From the NCBI GenBank assembly GCA_026003335.1, contig BPHB01000002.1, positions 1 through 64,000 on the forward strand: a DNA stretch of 64,000 nt, in the 5' to 3' direction. Every line of letters begins with the position of its first letter. Position 1 is the stretch's first letter. The translations under genes and the position numbers were made by a program. This stretch comes from Chitinophagales bacterium. GTDB taxonomy: Bacteria > Bacteroidota > Bacteroidia > Chitinophagales > CAIOSU01. The notes under the pieces were generated by a model. It was not told where the DNA came from. It worked only from the letters and a program-made list of their open reading frames with translations, and made no database searches. Positions 17,312 through 26,394 of the stretch are shown here, in pieces.

Positions 17312-18163
17312 ATGAAACATTTTCTGGTGCCGGTTGATTTTTCGGACTATGCTATAAATGCAGCCCGCTATGCCGTAAGGATAGCCTCCTGCTTCAGCGC
17401 AAAAATTACACTTTTCCATACTTATCATATCCCAATTATTGACCCCCTTATGCCATCGGATTATATCAGCGAACTGGCCGAAAGCGCTGAAAAAGATGTT
17501 GCCTCCCACATGCAACAACTTGTTGAAAAACTGAATCAATTCGCATCGCAATACCAAGTGAATCCCGTAGAAATCCATTCTTCCGTTACCATGGGCTTTG
17601 CAGTTGACGAAATTCTGCTAGCCATTGAAAAGCTCACGCCTGACATGGTGATTATGGGTAGACGGTACACCGAGGGTATGACCAAAATATTGCTGGGAAG
17701 CATCACTTCTTCCATTATTGAAAAATCTTCCGTACCTGTACTGGTAGTTCCGGAAAATACCTCGCCCGAAGACGCCTTCAAGGATATTCTCTATGCTACC
17801 GAATTTGATGAGGCAGATTCCAGAGCCATTACACGCCTGCTGACATTTACCGAAGCTTTACATGTAAAAGTACACTGTATACACATTGTAACAGGAGAAG
17901 ACCCCTTTGTTCAGGACAAGTTAAAAGCTCTGGAAAAGCAATTTGACTCTTACCAAAGCAAAGGGCTGATTGAATTTCGTAACATCAGCTCTGAAACAGT
18001 ACTCAGTGGCCTGCTGGATTATGCCGCCAGAAATAACATTGGTATGGTGGCTATGCTGACGCACAAAAGGAGCTTTTTTCAGAAACTGTTTGATCGCAGC
18101 CTCACCAAAGAGGCTGCGTTTAAATCTAATCTACCCTTGCTCGCTTTTCATGATGAAGCCTGA
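17312..18163 (+). CDS. Tandem-domain universal stress protein (UspA family), second copy
   Basis: The 283-residue product again has two Usp-like halves: MKHFLVPVDFSDYAINAARYA to about residue 150, then a more diverged half beginning FKDILYATEFDEADS. In the first half the nucleotide loop reads MGRRYTEGMTKILLGS, keeping the terminal G-S but lacking the second glycine of G-x2-G. The second half lacks the loop, so ATP binding is doubtful. It lies 75 bases after the first Usp gene and 45 bases before the Crp/Fnr gene. It is a paralogue, not a recent copy, since similarity to its neighbour is low. Confidence 0.9.
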   Translation: MKHFLVPVDFSDYAINAARYAVRIASCFSAKITLFHTYHIPIIDPLMPSDYISELAESAEKDVASHMQQLVEKLNQFASQYQVNPVEIHSSVTMGFAVDEILLAIEKLTPDMVIMGRRYTEGMTKILLGSITSSIIEKSSVPVLVVPENTSPEDAFKDILYATEFDEADSRAITRLLTFTEALHVKVHCIHIVTGEDPFVQDKLKALEKQFDSYQSKGLIEFRNISSETVLSGLLDYAARNNIGMVAMLTHKRSFFQKLFDRSLTKEAAFKSNLPLLAFHDEA

Positions 18164-18208
18164 AAAAAACCATAGACCGCGGTTACTTACCATTAAACCC
18201 AACTGCCT

Positions 18209-18910
18209 GTGAAGATTGAACAACCTGCATGTGAACAGTGCAAAAGCCGTAAGAACTCCCTTTTTCATTTCTGTCATCTGCAAGAAATACGCGACATTGA
18301 CCAAGCCAAGACATTTACACTGTACAAAAAAGGACAGTTTATTTTTCACGAAGGTGCTAATCCGGTTGGGTTATATTGCATCAATTCAGGCAGGGTTAAA
18401 ATATTCAGACATGCCCCGGACGGAAAAGAACAAATCACCCGACTTGCCAGGGCGGGAGATTTTGTGGGCTACTGCTCCCTTTTATCTAATCACCCTTACC
18501 CGGTTTCTGCTGCTGCGCTGGAAGAGGCCATGATATGCTTGGTGCCCAAAACAAAGATTATTGAGCTAATCAGAAACAATTTCAGCTTTTCAGACGGTCT
18601 GCTCAAATTGCTCTCACGAACTGTGGAATATTCTTTTGAAAAAATGACAGACCTGGCTTACAAGCCGGTTCGTGGCAGGCTTGCCGAAGCTCTTCTTTTT
18701 CTGCATAACTTTTATCGTGATGAGCAAAACCCCTCCGGCCTGATTGCTCTAACGCGCGAAGACCTTGCTGCCTTTACCGGAACCGTAAAAGAAACCGCCA
18801 TTCGTATGCTGAATGAATTCAAACAGGAAAACCTTATTGAAATTCACCGAAACGGAATTTCGGTAAAAAACATGAGCGGCCTTATTCGCATTTCTAACCT
18901 CTATGACTGA
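18209..18910 (+). CDS. Crp/Fnr family transcriptional regulator
   Basis: The 233-residue product starts at a GTG. Residues about 28-145 form a cyclic-nucleotide-binding-like beta-roll (LYKKGQFIFHEGANPVGLYCI, GRVKIFRHAPDGKEQITRL, GDFVGYCSLL). A dimerisation helix follows, then a Crp-type winged helix at about 155-225 with recognition helix TREDLAAFTGTVKETAIRML. The beta-roll lacks an obvious phosphate-binding cassette, so cAMP is not assured as ligand. Near the N-terminus are Cys8, Cys11 and Cys22, which loosely recall the N-terminal Fe-S ligands of FNR. Given the preceding two Usp genes, a redox- or oxygen-responsive role in controlling the cluster is plausible but inferred. A hairpin terminator follows. 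Confidence 0.92.
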   Translation: MKIEQPACEQCKSRKNSLFHFCHLQEIRDIDQAKTFTLYKKGQFIFHEGANPVGLYCINSGRVKIFRHAPDGKEQITRLARAGDFVGYCSLLSNHPYPVSAAALEEAMICLVPKTKIIELIRNNFSFSDGLLKLLSRTVEYSFEKMTDLAYKPVRGRLAEALLFLHNFYRDEQNPSGLIALTREDLAAFTGTVKETAIRMLNEFKQENLIEIHRNGISVKNMSGLIRISNLYD

Positions 18911-18931
18911 AACGATTGCCTTTGCACAAAT

Positions 18932-18967
18932 AAGTAAGGCTGAACCGACATGCGTCCAGCCTTATTT
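18932..18967. terminator. Terminator between the Crp/Fnr gene and the convergent secreted-protein gene
   Basis: An 11-bp stem with one G-T pair (AAGTAAGGCTG with CAGCCTTATTT) and a 14-base loop lies 22 bases after the Crp/Fnr stop and 31 bases from the convergent stop at 18999. Confidence 0.65.
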
Positions 18968-18998
18968 ACCTCCTGGTATAACGTGGTTAGTCGGGAAA

Positions 18999-19604
18999 TT
19001 ACTTCTTCACACTTTTGGCGATAAACCTTGCAAGGTCTTTTGCTCCTTTTCCATAGCACTCAGATATGCGGGTGCCTGTATCAAAATCAAAGCCTCCAAA
19101 TTGTGAACCAGGTACATTCAGCATAATTATTTCAGCAAGAGGGTTACCTCTGTCATTAGCTTTGAAAAATTCTACTTTAAAGTTGGCATAAGCCGGTTTT
19201 TTGGATACTCCAACGTTGTAACCTGGGTCAATGTAAGTAGTTTTTACTACCATCACATACTCTGCAGAGCCTCCCTTTTCAGCTTTCAATCCATCAGAAT
19301 TTTCATTGAACAATTCCAAAAACTTAGGCTCAAAGCGGGAAGGACGGTCGTTATACCAGCTTTCCTTCCATTTATCGCCTCGCCCAGGCTCCTTTTTGTT
19401 ATACTCTTCTGTTTTTTTCTTGATATAATCTTCCTCGGCCTTAAATTTTCCCACTGCTACATTGGAGTAATCAAACTCCACAGAAATGTTTTTTTGACCT
19501 TTTAAAAAGGCTAAGTTACCCTTGGTTAATTTAGGTCCGGCATAAACACTGCCGACCCCCATTATTATAAAGACGCTAAATAGAAAATAACCTATTGTTT
19601 TCAT
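18999..19604 (-). CDS. Hypothetical exported protein
   Basis: The 201-residue product has a clear signal peptide (MKTIGYFLFSVFIIMGVGSVYA). The mature part alternates beta-like and charged stretches (NISVEFDYSNVAVGKF, a lysine/glutamate-rich segment around 57-80, EYVMVVKTTYIDPGYNVGV, YANFKVEFFKA, and GKGAKDLARFIAKSVKK at the end). It resembles small periplasmic or lipocalin-sized Bacteroidota proteins of unknown function. It has no lipobox and no sorting domain. It is a single gene, convergent with the Crp/Fnr gene and downstream of the thr operon on the same strand. I do not recognise its family. Confidence 0.75.
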   Translation of the reverse strand: MKTIGYFLFSVFIIMGVGSVYAGPKLTKGNLAFLKGQKNISVEFDYSNVAVGKFKAEEDYIKKKTEEYNKKEPGRGDKWKESWYNDRPSRFEPKFLELFNENSDGLKAEKGGSAEYVMVVKTTYIDPGYNVGVSKKPAYANFKVEFFKANDRGNPLAEIIMLNVPGSQFGGFDFDTGTRISECYGKGAKDLARFIAKSVKK

Positions 19605-19707
19605 AACTCTGATTTTTAAAGAAAATTTTTTAATAAATGACGAGGGCGAAAATACTCTTTTCCCTCTTTACTTATAATACGTTTTCTAAAAAGAAATTAT
19701 GCACATA

Positions 19708-21000
19708 CTAACTTTTCAGTATTGCACGCAAATCTTCATAGGAGTTGCGCATCCGCAGCGACTGCTTTTCTTTTTTTAGGCAGCTTCTTAACCTTTCCGG
19801 AATAGCTACGGTTATTCCTACAGTGGCCTGTACAATGTCGGCAAATTTTGCCGGATGGGCTGTTTCCAGAAATATACCCTGAGCCGGGTGCCTTTGCAGA
19901 TATCTTGCCAGAGCCGCATATCCCACTGCACCGTGAGTGTCCAGCAGATAATTCCAGTTTCGGTATACAGTGCGCATCATATCTCGGGTATCATCGTCAC
20001 TGATGCTATATCCCGCAATATCGGCATGCATAGCTTCCCGGTTATGATGATAAAGGTCAAGCATACGGGCGAAATTGCTGGGATTGCCCACATCCATCGC
20101 GTTGGAAATTGTAGCCAACGAGGGTTGAGGGGTAAAAACCCCGGTAACCAGGTACCGCGGCACAATGTCATTGACATTGGTTGCCGCGATAAAGCGGTTT
20201 ACCGGCAAACCCATCTTTTTTGCCATTAGCCCGGCCGTCAGGTTACCAAAGTTGCCACTGGGAACTGCTACAACTACAGGCGTTTTTTTCTCCGGCAACT
20301 GAGCCCATGCGAGAAAATAATAAAACATCTGCGGAAGCAGCCTTGCTATGTTAATGGAGTTAGCCGAAGTGAGCGTTACGGAGGCCGCAAGTTCTTTATC
20401 CAGGAAGGCCTTTTTCACCAGGGACTGGCAGTCGTCAAAAGTGCCTTCTACTTCTATTGCTGTAATATTTTGCCCCAGGGTAGTAAGCTGTTTTTCCTGT
20501 ATCTCGCTCACTTTGCCGGATGGATAAAGTATGACAACACGAATGCCTTTTACTCCCAGAAAACCATTTGCCACGGCACTGCCCGTATCTCCGGAGGTGG
20601 CTACCAACACAGTTACCTCCCTGTCAGCATCTTCCAGCAGATAAGCCAGCACCCTTGCCATAAAGCGCGCACCTACATCCTTAAATGCCAGTGTTGGCCC
20701 ATGAAACAGTTCAAGAGCATATAGAGCATCGTGTACCGGTACTAAGGGTATCGGGAAATTCACCGAATCCTTTACAATCTGCCGTAAACGCGTATCCGGA
20801 ATATCCTCACGCAAAAAAACGCGGGCAACCTGAAACATGATTTCTTCCGGTTCCTGCCGGCACAACCCCTCAACATAATCAGGTTTCCATGCCGGAATAC
20901 CCAGTGGCATGAAAAGACCATTGTCGTCTGCGAGGCCTTTTAACACGGCTTCCCGAAAGGGAACCCGTATTGCTTTATTGTTGGTGCTGTAAAAAAGCAT
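19708..21000 (-). CDS. thrC: Threonine synthase
   Basis: The 430-residue product converts O-phospho-L-homoserine to L-threonine with pyridoxal phosphate, the last step of threonine synthesis. It has the class-defining N-terminus (MLFYSTNNKAIRVPFREAVLKGLADDNGLFMP), the PLP-lysine motif HGPTLAFKDVGARF, the phosphate-binding region ATSGDTGSAVANGF, and the VPSGNFGNLTAGLMAKKMGLP segment. Its length is typical of the E. coli-type enzyme. It is the third gene of the operon, 7 bases after thrB. Confidence 0.97.
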   Translation of the reverse strand: MLFYSTNNKAIRVPFREAVLKGLADDNGLFMPLGIPAWKPDYVEGLCRQEPEEIMFQVARVFLREDIPDTRLRQIVKDSVNFPIPLVPVHDALYALELFHGPTLAFKDVGARFMARVLAYLLEDADREVTVLVATSGDTGSAVANGFLGVKGIRVVILYPSGKVSEIQEKQLTTLGQNITAIEVEGTFDDCQSLVKKAFLDKELAASVTLTSANSINIARLLPQMFYYFLAWAQLPEKKTPVVVAVPSGNFGNLTAGLMAKKMGLPVNRFIAATNVNDIVPRYLVTGVFTPQPSLATISNAMDVGNPSNFARMLDLYHHNREAMHADIAGYSISDDDTRDMMRTVYRNWNYLLDTHGAVGYAALARYLQRHPAQGIFLETAHPAKFADIVQATVGITVAIPERLRSCLKKEKQSLRMRNSYEDLRAILKS

Positions 21001-21007
21001 GATAATT

Positions 21008-21937
21008 CTATCCCGTTATGCGTACTCCTTGATTACTTACTGGTGAAACAACCGTATCACAGTCTATGCCTTGGTTGAAAAAGGCATGCTCCATTGCCTG
21101 AGCAACGCGTTGTGCATTCCGCTCAGTGCTTGCCAGGGCAAAGATGGAAGGCCCCGAACCTGAAATACTGCTCCCCAGAGCCCCTGCTGTTAATGCAGCC
21201 CTCTTCACAGCATCAAAGCCGGGAATAAGCATTGCCCGCACAGGTTCTACAATCACGTCCTGAAGAGAGCGACTTATTAAATCCAAATCTTTTTTAAATA
21301 GACCGGTAATTAAACCGGCAACATTGCCCCATTGCTTTACTGCATCCCGCAGTGGCACCTTATCCTGCAAAATTTTACGGGCATCTTCGGTTTTTACTTC
21401 AATATGGGGGTGAACCACTGCGCACCATAGTTCTAACTCAAAGTTCAGCTTAATAATGTCAAGTGGGTTATAGCTTCTTATCAGTACAAATCCTCCCAGG
21501 AGTGCGGGCCCTACATTATCAGCATGCGGTACTCCGCTGGCCAGGCGTTCGCCTTGGGCAGCAAAACCCACCAGTTCAGTCAGTGAAAAAGGACGACTCA
21601 TCAGCTCGTTGGCCCCAAACACTGTGGCCGCAGCACTCGCTGCACTGGAGCCCATACCGCTACCGGGCATAATTTTTTTTAATACCTGAATTTCAAAGCC
21701 CTGATTGCTGTTTAAATGTTTCAGCATTGCCTGTAAAACCACCCCACACACATTAGCTGCTGGATCTGAAGGAAGCAGGTAGGGAGACCTGTTGATTATG
21801 GTGATACCCGGCTTGCCGGTCATTTTGATTAAAATTTCATCTCCCGGATTTTTCAGGGCAAGCCCAAGTATATCAAACCCGGGGCCTACATTGGCTATGG
21901 TGGCCGGGGCGAAAACCTTAATCTGCCTGGTCATCAT
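21008..21937 (-). CDS. thrB: Homoserine kinase
   Basis: The 309-residue GHMP-family kinase phosphorylates L-homoserine to feed threonine synthase. The N-terminus IKVFAPATIANVGPGFDILG and the glycine-rich ATP loop PGSGMGSSAASAAATVFGAN are diagnostic, and a third GHMP motif (GALGSSISGSGPSIFAL) lies near the C-terminus. The start is the first of two adjacent ATG codons, two bases after the thrA stop, so translation is probably coupled. Confidence 0.97.
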   Translation of the reverse strand: MMTRQIKVFAPATIANVGPGFDILGLALKNPGDEILIKMTGKPGITIINRSPYLLPSDPAANVCGVVLQAMLKHLNSNQGFEIQVLKKIMPGSGMGSSAASAAATVFGANELMSRPFSLTELVGFAAQGERLASGVPHADNVGPALLGGFVLIRSYNPLDIIKLNFELELWCAVVHPHIEVKTEDARKILQDKVPLRDAVKQWGNVAGLITGLFKKDLDLISRSLQDVIVEPVRAMLIPGFDAVKRAALTAGALGSSISGSGPSIFALASTERNAQRVAQAMEHAFFNQGIDCDTVVSPVSNQGVRITG

Positions 21938-21939
21938 TA

Positions 21940-24384
21940 TTATAAATTGGCTACCCGTATGATATCGGCAAACACACCGGCAGCAGTGACTTCAGCTCCG
22001 GCACCTGCCCCCCTGATTACCAGAGGCTGTTCAGCGTATCGCTCCGTGTAGTACAATACGATGTTGTCTTTACCTTCAATCCAGTAAAAGGGATGGCTCG
22101 CATCATAAGCATGCAAGCCGGTAGTGGCTTTCCCTTTTTCGAAGGTTGCCACATACCGAAGTTTTTGATTGGCTTGTTGCAGCTTTACCCGTTGTTCTTC
22201 AAAAGCTTTATCCAGTTGTTCCAGTTCTTTGAGAAATGCAGAAACGGATTTTGCCTGCATGCACCTGCGCGGAAGAAAGCCTTTTGATTGCACTTCACTA
22301 AGCTCCAATTTCGCTCCAACTTCTCGGGCAAGGATTAATATCTTTCTGGCTACATCTTTACCGCTTAAATCTATTCTTGGATCAGGCTCCGACAGCCCTT
22401 TTTCCATGGCTTGCCTTACAGCTTGACTGAAGGGAATCTCCGAACTGTAGGTATTAAAAATGTAATTAAGTGTACCAGAAAGGATGGCCTCAATCTTCAA
22501 TACGCGGTCACCGCTTTTCAGCAGGTCTTGTAGGGTGCTGATAACAGGCAATCCCGCACCCACATTGGTTTCATATAAAAACTTTACCCCCTTTTTATGA
22601 GCAAGCTCCTTAAGCTGGCTATAAGTAGTAAACTTACCTGAACAGGCAATTTTATTGGGTGTAACGATAGATATACTTGCACCTAGCACCTTGCTGTAAA
22701 ATGCAGCTACCTTCTCGTCAGCTGTGCAGTCTACAAATACACTGTTTGGCAGATTCAACGCAATCATTTTCTCCATAAATCTCTTTAAGTCGGCTTTAGC
22801 TCCATGGTGTTGCAACATATCACTCCAACTATTCAGCGGAACACCATTCTCCAGCAGCAGCATTTTCCGGCTGTTGGCTAAACCGATGAGCTTAATGTGG
22901 ATAGCATGTTCTCTGGTCAGTTGAGCCGCCTGTGTATGTAGCTGTGATAAAAGTGCACCCCCTATTGTTCCGGTTCCTATGAGGAAGATATGCAGATCGC
23001 GTGTTTCGGAAAGAAAAAACGCATCATGAATGGCCCCCAGAGCTTTTCTGAGTTCGAGGTTTTCAATCACTATAGAAATATTCAACTCAGAAGAGCCCTG
23101 GGCAATAGCTGCTACATTGATGCCGTTACGGCCCAGGGTGCTGAAGAGCTTACCAGCTATGCCGCGTGTTTGTTTCATGTTTTCTCCAACCACCGCAACG
23201 ATAGACTTATTGTTTTCCAGCTCCACTTCTTCAATATGTTTGTGACGGATTTCATAAGCAAACTCCCTCTCCACAGCAGTACGGGCTTTTTCGGCATCGG
23301 ACGGGGCAATGGCGAAAGTAATGGAATGCTCGGAGGAAGCCTGGGAGATGAGAATAACATTAATACCCTGGTTGGCCAGAGCGGTAAACAATCGTTTGGA
23401 TATGCCCGTTACGCCTATCATGCCGCTGCCATGCAGCGTACATAATGCAATTTGATCAATAGAGGAAATGCCCTTTATCAGCGTGCCGGTGTCTGCAGAT
23501 TTGCGCGTTATCAGTGTGCCCTCAGCCTCCGGATTGAAGGTGTTTTTTATCCGAACAGGTATGTTTTTGCTGAATACAGGCTGTATAGTGGGCGGATAAA
23601 TCACCTTGGCTCCGAAATGTGACATCTCCATAGCTTCGGCATAGGAAAGTCTTTTTATTGGGAAGGCCTTGGCTACTTTCCTTGGATCAATGGTCATCAC
23701 GCCATCTACATCAGTCCAGATTTGCAACTCTGAAGCCCCCAGGGCAGCAGCAAGGAGAGAAGCCGTGTAATCCGATCCGCCCCTGCCCAGAGTAGTAATT
23801 TCATCCTGGCTGGTGCTGCCGATAAATCCCGGATACAGAACGATTCCTTCCGCATTCCGGTAATGTTCACGAATTAACCTGTAGGTTACATCCAGCACTT
23901 CTGCCCCCCCAAACTTGTTATCGGTTTTAATAACAGATGTAGCATCAGCCAGCATAACGGGCAGCCTAGCATTCCTGAAAGCCTCGGCAACAATAAATGC
24001 CGAAATGCGTTCACCAAAGCTCATCACAAAATCCAGCGTTTTCAGCGATAGTTCTTTAACCAGAAAAACTCCATGCAAAATATCTCCCAGCTCGTTAAAA
24101 AATAGCTTTACCCGGGCTATTACTGAACTCTGCCCCTTTATATCAATGAGTTCCCGCACCGTGTCCAGGTGCCGTTTCTCCAGTGCCGCTAAGATTTCCT
24201 TATACTTTTCATCTCTCCTGGCAGCCAGACGGCCTGCTTCAATCAGCTGATCTGTTACTCCGCCAAAAGCCGATACCACTACCACAATACGATCATCCAG
24301 GGCGGCCTTCCGGACAATATCCATAACGCTGCGGATACTTTTCGGTGAGCCTACAGAAGTACCTCCGAACTTTAAGACTTTCAT
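21940..24384 (-). CDS. thrA: Bifunctional aspartokinase / homoserine dehydrogenase
   Basis: The 814-residue fusion catalyses the first and third steps of the aspartate pathway. The aspartokinase part (1 to about 295) starts MKVLKFGGTSVGSPKSI and includes FGERISAF and TLGRGGSDYTASLLAAAL. Two ACT-like regulatory domains follow at about 310-455 (ISSIDQIALCTLHGSGMIGV; SIVAVVGENMKQTRGIAGKL). The homoserine dehydrogenase part (about 460-814) has the NAD(P) loop LIGTGTIGGALLSQL and the catalytic region ETNVGAGLPVI and SGTLNYIFNTY. Feedback control by threonine is expected from the ACT domains. It is the first gene of thrABC. I did not find a threonine-rich leader peptide upstream, so classical attenuation is not evident. 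Confidence 0.97.
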   Translation of the reverse strand: MKVLKFGGTSVGSPKSIRSVMDIVRKAALDDRIVVVVSAFGGVTDQLIEAGRLAARRDEKYKEILAALEKRHLDTVRELIDIKGQSSVIARVKLFFNELGDILHGVFLVKELSLKTLDFVMSFGERISAFIVAEAFRNARLPVMLADATSVIKTDNKFGGAEVLDVTYRLIREHYRNAEGIVLYPGFIGSTSQDEITTLGRGGSDYTASLLAAALGASELQIWTDVDGVMTIDPRKVAKAFPIKRLSYAEAMEMSHFGAKVIYPPTIQPVFSKNIPVRIKNTFNPEAEGTLITRKSADTGTLIKGISSIDQIALCTLHGSGMIGVTGISKRLFTALANQGINVILISQASSEHSITFAIAPSDAEKARTAVEREFAYEIRHKHIEEVELENNKSIVAVVGENMKQTRGIAGKLFSTLGRNGINVAAIAQGSSELNISIVIENLELRKALGAIHDAFFLSETRDLHIFLIGTGTIGGALLSQLHTQAAQLTREHAIHIKLIGLANSRKMLLLENGVPLNSWSDMLQHHGAKADLKRFMEKMIALNLPNSVFVDCTADEKVAAFYSKVLGASISIVTPNKIACSGKFTTYSQLKELAHKKGVKFLYETNVGAGLPVISTLQDLLKSGDRVLKIEAILSGTLNYIFNTYSSEIPFSQAVRQAMEKGLSEPDPRIDLSGKDVARKILILAREVGAKLELSEVQSKGFLPRRCMQAKSVSAFLKELEQLDKAFEEQRVKLQQANQKLRYVATFEKGKATTGLHAYDASHPFYWIEGKDNIVLYYTERYAEQPLVIRGAGAGAEVTAAGVFADIIRVANL

Positions 24385-24615
24385 AAATGATTTTATAAAT
24401 AGCCGCCTAAAATTAGCTGTTTACTTCACTTACCCCGTGCGGGTTACAAGATCTCGTATGTGGATAATCCCGAAGCCAACAATAGTTTCAGTTCTTCCTG
24501 ATTTAAGGAATATACGTTTCCCTAAAAGGGTATGAATGACGAAATTTGCATGAGGCTTAATGTGATTTTTTTTTGCGTTTACCATTTCTTGTTTATCAAA
24601 AAATGAAAATAGCTG

Positions 24616-26058
24616 ATGTTTCCAAAACATCAACTGGTAAAGGTCAGTGACTTTCTATGGGAAATTCCTTTAGGTACACGCCCGGATATGCGTGTGCCAG
24701 CCCATATATATGCACTGGAAGAAATGATTGATAGTCTTACTGCTGACCGGTCGCTGCAACAACTCCTGAACATAACTACCTTGCCAGGCATCAGAAAAGC
24801 CGCTCTGGTGATGCCTGATGCTCATGAAGGGTATGGTTTTCCTATTGGTGGCATTGCCGCCACATCCTACCCTCAGGGAGTGATCTCCCCCGGTGGTATC
24901 GGATATGACATTAATTGTGGTGTAAGACTGCTTGTATCAGATTTGTTTTATGAAGATGCAAAAGATCATCTTGAGGACCTATCTAAAGAGCTGTATCGGT
25001 GTGTTCCCTCGGGCGTTGGACGCGGTGGTAATATAAAGCTAAGTGCAGAGGAGTTAGATAAGGTTCTCAAACAGGGTGCATCCTGGGCTGTATCCAGAGG
25101 CATGGGCTCACCGGAAGATCTGCAGTTTACAGAATCAGGCGGCTGTCTTCAGGAAGCTGATCCGGCTTGTGTTTCCGCCAATGCCAAAAAACGCGGACAT
25201 GACCAACTGGGCACCATCGGGGCCGGAAATCATTTTGTTGAAGTGGAGCGCGTGGATAAAATCTTTGATGAAGATATCGCTGCGGCTTTTGGTCTTAAAA
25301 AAAATCAGCTTACTGTATTGATTCATACCGGTTCGCGGGGGCTTGGACACCAGGTGGCTACTGACTATTTGCGTATAATGGCCACTTCCATGCCTGGTTA
25401 CCACATAAAATTGCCGGATCGGGAACTTGCCTGTGTGCCTTTCAATTCGCCTGAAGGGCAAAACTATTTCCACGCCATGTGCGCAGCAGCAAATTTTGCA
25501 TGGTGCAATCGTCAGGTGATCAGTGATGAAATAAGAACTGCTTGGAGGAGCATTTTGGGAAAGTCAGCACGATTGCGCATCCTGTATGATGTGGCACACA
25601 ATATAGCCAAGGTGGAGGAGCACCCGGTGAACGGACACAAGGAAAAACTCATTGTTCACCGCAAAGGAGCTACCAGGGCATTCGGACCTTATCATCCGGA
25701 ATTACCAGAGCCCTATCAGTCGGTAGGGCAGCCTGTGCTTATTCCCGGCAGCATGGGCACAGCCTCTTATGTGTTGGCGGGTACTGCAGCAAGTATGCAG
25801 TTATCATTTGGCTCTACCTGCCATGGAGCGGGCAGGCGGCTATCCCGCACTACGGCCAGAAAAACGGTTCATCCGGGAGAGCTTATTCAACAATTAAAAG
25901 AAAAAGGTATCCATCTGCAGGCAGGTTCAAAAAAAGGAGTAGCCGAAGAAGCACCGGCAGCCTATAAAGATGTGGACCTGGTTGTTGAAACCGTTCATCG
26001 GGCAGGTATAGCCCAAAAAGTAGCCCGACTTATACCTGTGGCTGTCATCAAGGGATAA
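24616..26058 (+). CDS. rtcB: RtcB family RNA-splicing ligase
   Basis: The 480-residue RtcB ligase joins RNA 3'-phosphate or 2',3'-cyclic phosphate ends to 5'-OH ends using GTP and manganese. Visible signatures: MPDAHEGYGFPIGGIAA, GGIGYDINCGVRLL with the metal cysteine at residue 101, GAGNHFVEVERV, IHTGSRGLGHQVATDY, VHRKGATRAF, and STCHGAGRRLSR with the histidine that is guanylylated. All catalytic motifs are present and the length is normal. No archease gene lies next to it. It is transcribed alone, divergent from the thr operon (231-base gap) and convergent with the giant repeat gene. Roles in tRNA or rRNA repair after damage are known for bacterial members. Confidence 0.96.
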   Translation: MFPKHQLVKVSDFLWEIPLGTRPDMRVPAHIYALEEMIDSLTADRSLQQLLNITTLPGIRKAALVMPDAHEGYGFPIGGIAATSYPQGVISPGGIGYDINCGVRLLVSDLFYEDAKDHLEDLSKELYRCVPSGVGRGGNIKLSAEELDKVLKQGASWAVSRGMGSPEDLQFTESGGCLQEADPACVSANAKKRGHDQLGTIGAGNHFVEVERVDKIFDEDIAAAFGLKKNQLTVLIHTGSRGLGHQVATDYLRIMATSMPGYHIKLPDRELACVPFNSPEGQNYFHAMCAAANFAWCNRQVISDEIRTAWRSILGKSARLRILYDVAHNIAKVEEHPVNGHKEKLIVHRKGATRAFGPYHPELPEPYQSVGQPVLIPGSMGTASYVLAGTAASMQLSFGSTCHGAGRRLSRTTARKTVHPGELIQQLKEKGIHLQAGSKKGVAEEAPAAYKDVDLVVETVHRAGIAQKVARLIPVAVIKG

Positions 26059-26117
26059 TGGCTGCATCTGCCTGTATATTGCAATCCGAAGCTGTCACCT
26101 GGCCACATAAACAGACC

Positions 26118-26394
26118 TCAATATTTCACTAAGCGGAATACTTTTTCAGAAAAGGTATTGCTAAGTTTCAGCGAGTAGGTGCCGGATGGTAGGTGCGAAA
26201 GCGACTTCAGAGCAATTTGATTTTCTCCGGGCTGCAGGTGCATTTGCTCCTCTGCAATAATCCGGCCCAATACGTCATACAGCGTCAGAACAAACTTATC
26301 TTCCTGCAACACCTGTAATTTGAGCGAAATTTCAGAGCTGAAAGGGTTCGGGTAAATATGTAATCCCTCAGATGGTAAATCTGAAATACCCGAG
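26118..26394 (-). other. T9SS type A sorting domain of the giant protein
   Basis: The last 90 or so residues run from LHIYPNPFSSEISLKL through VLTLYDVLGRIIAEEQM and LPSGTYSLKL to the final basic VFRLVKY. This is the standard order of a type A C-terminal domain and shows the 3522-residue protein is complete at its C-terminus. Confidence 0.85.

Noticed and set aside
22990-23445. 151-codon plus-strand frame inside thrA
   Set aside because: It is a shadow of the conserved aspartokinase/homoserine dehydrogenase frame.
24430-24633. 67-codon reverse-strand frame upstream of thrA as a possible thr leader peptide
   Set aside because: It is not rich in threonine or isoleucine, overlaps the rtcB start, and is not followed by an attenuator-like pair of hairpins.
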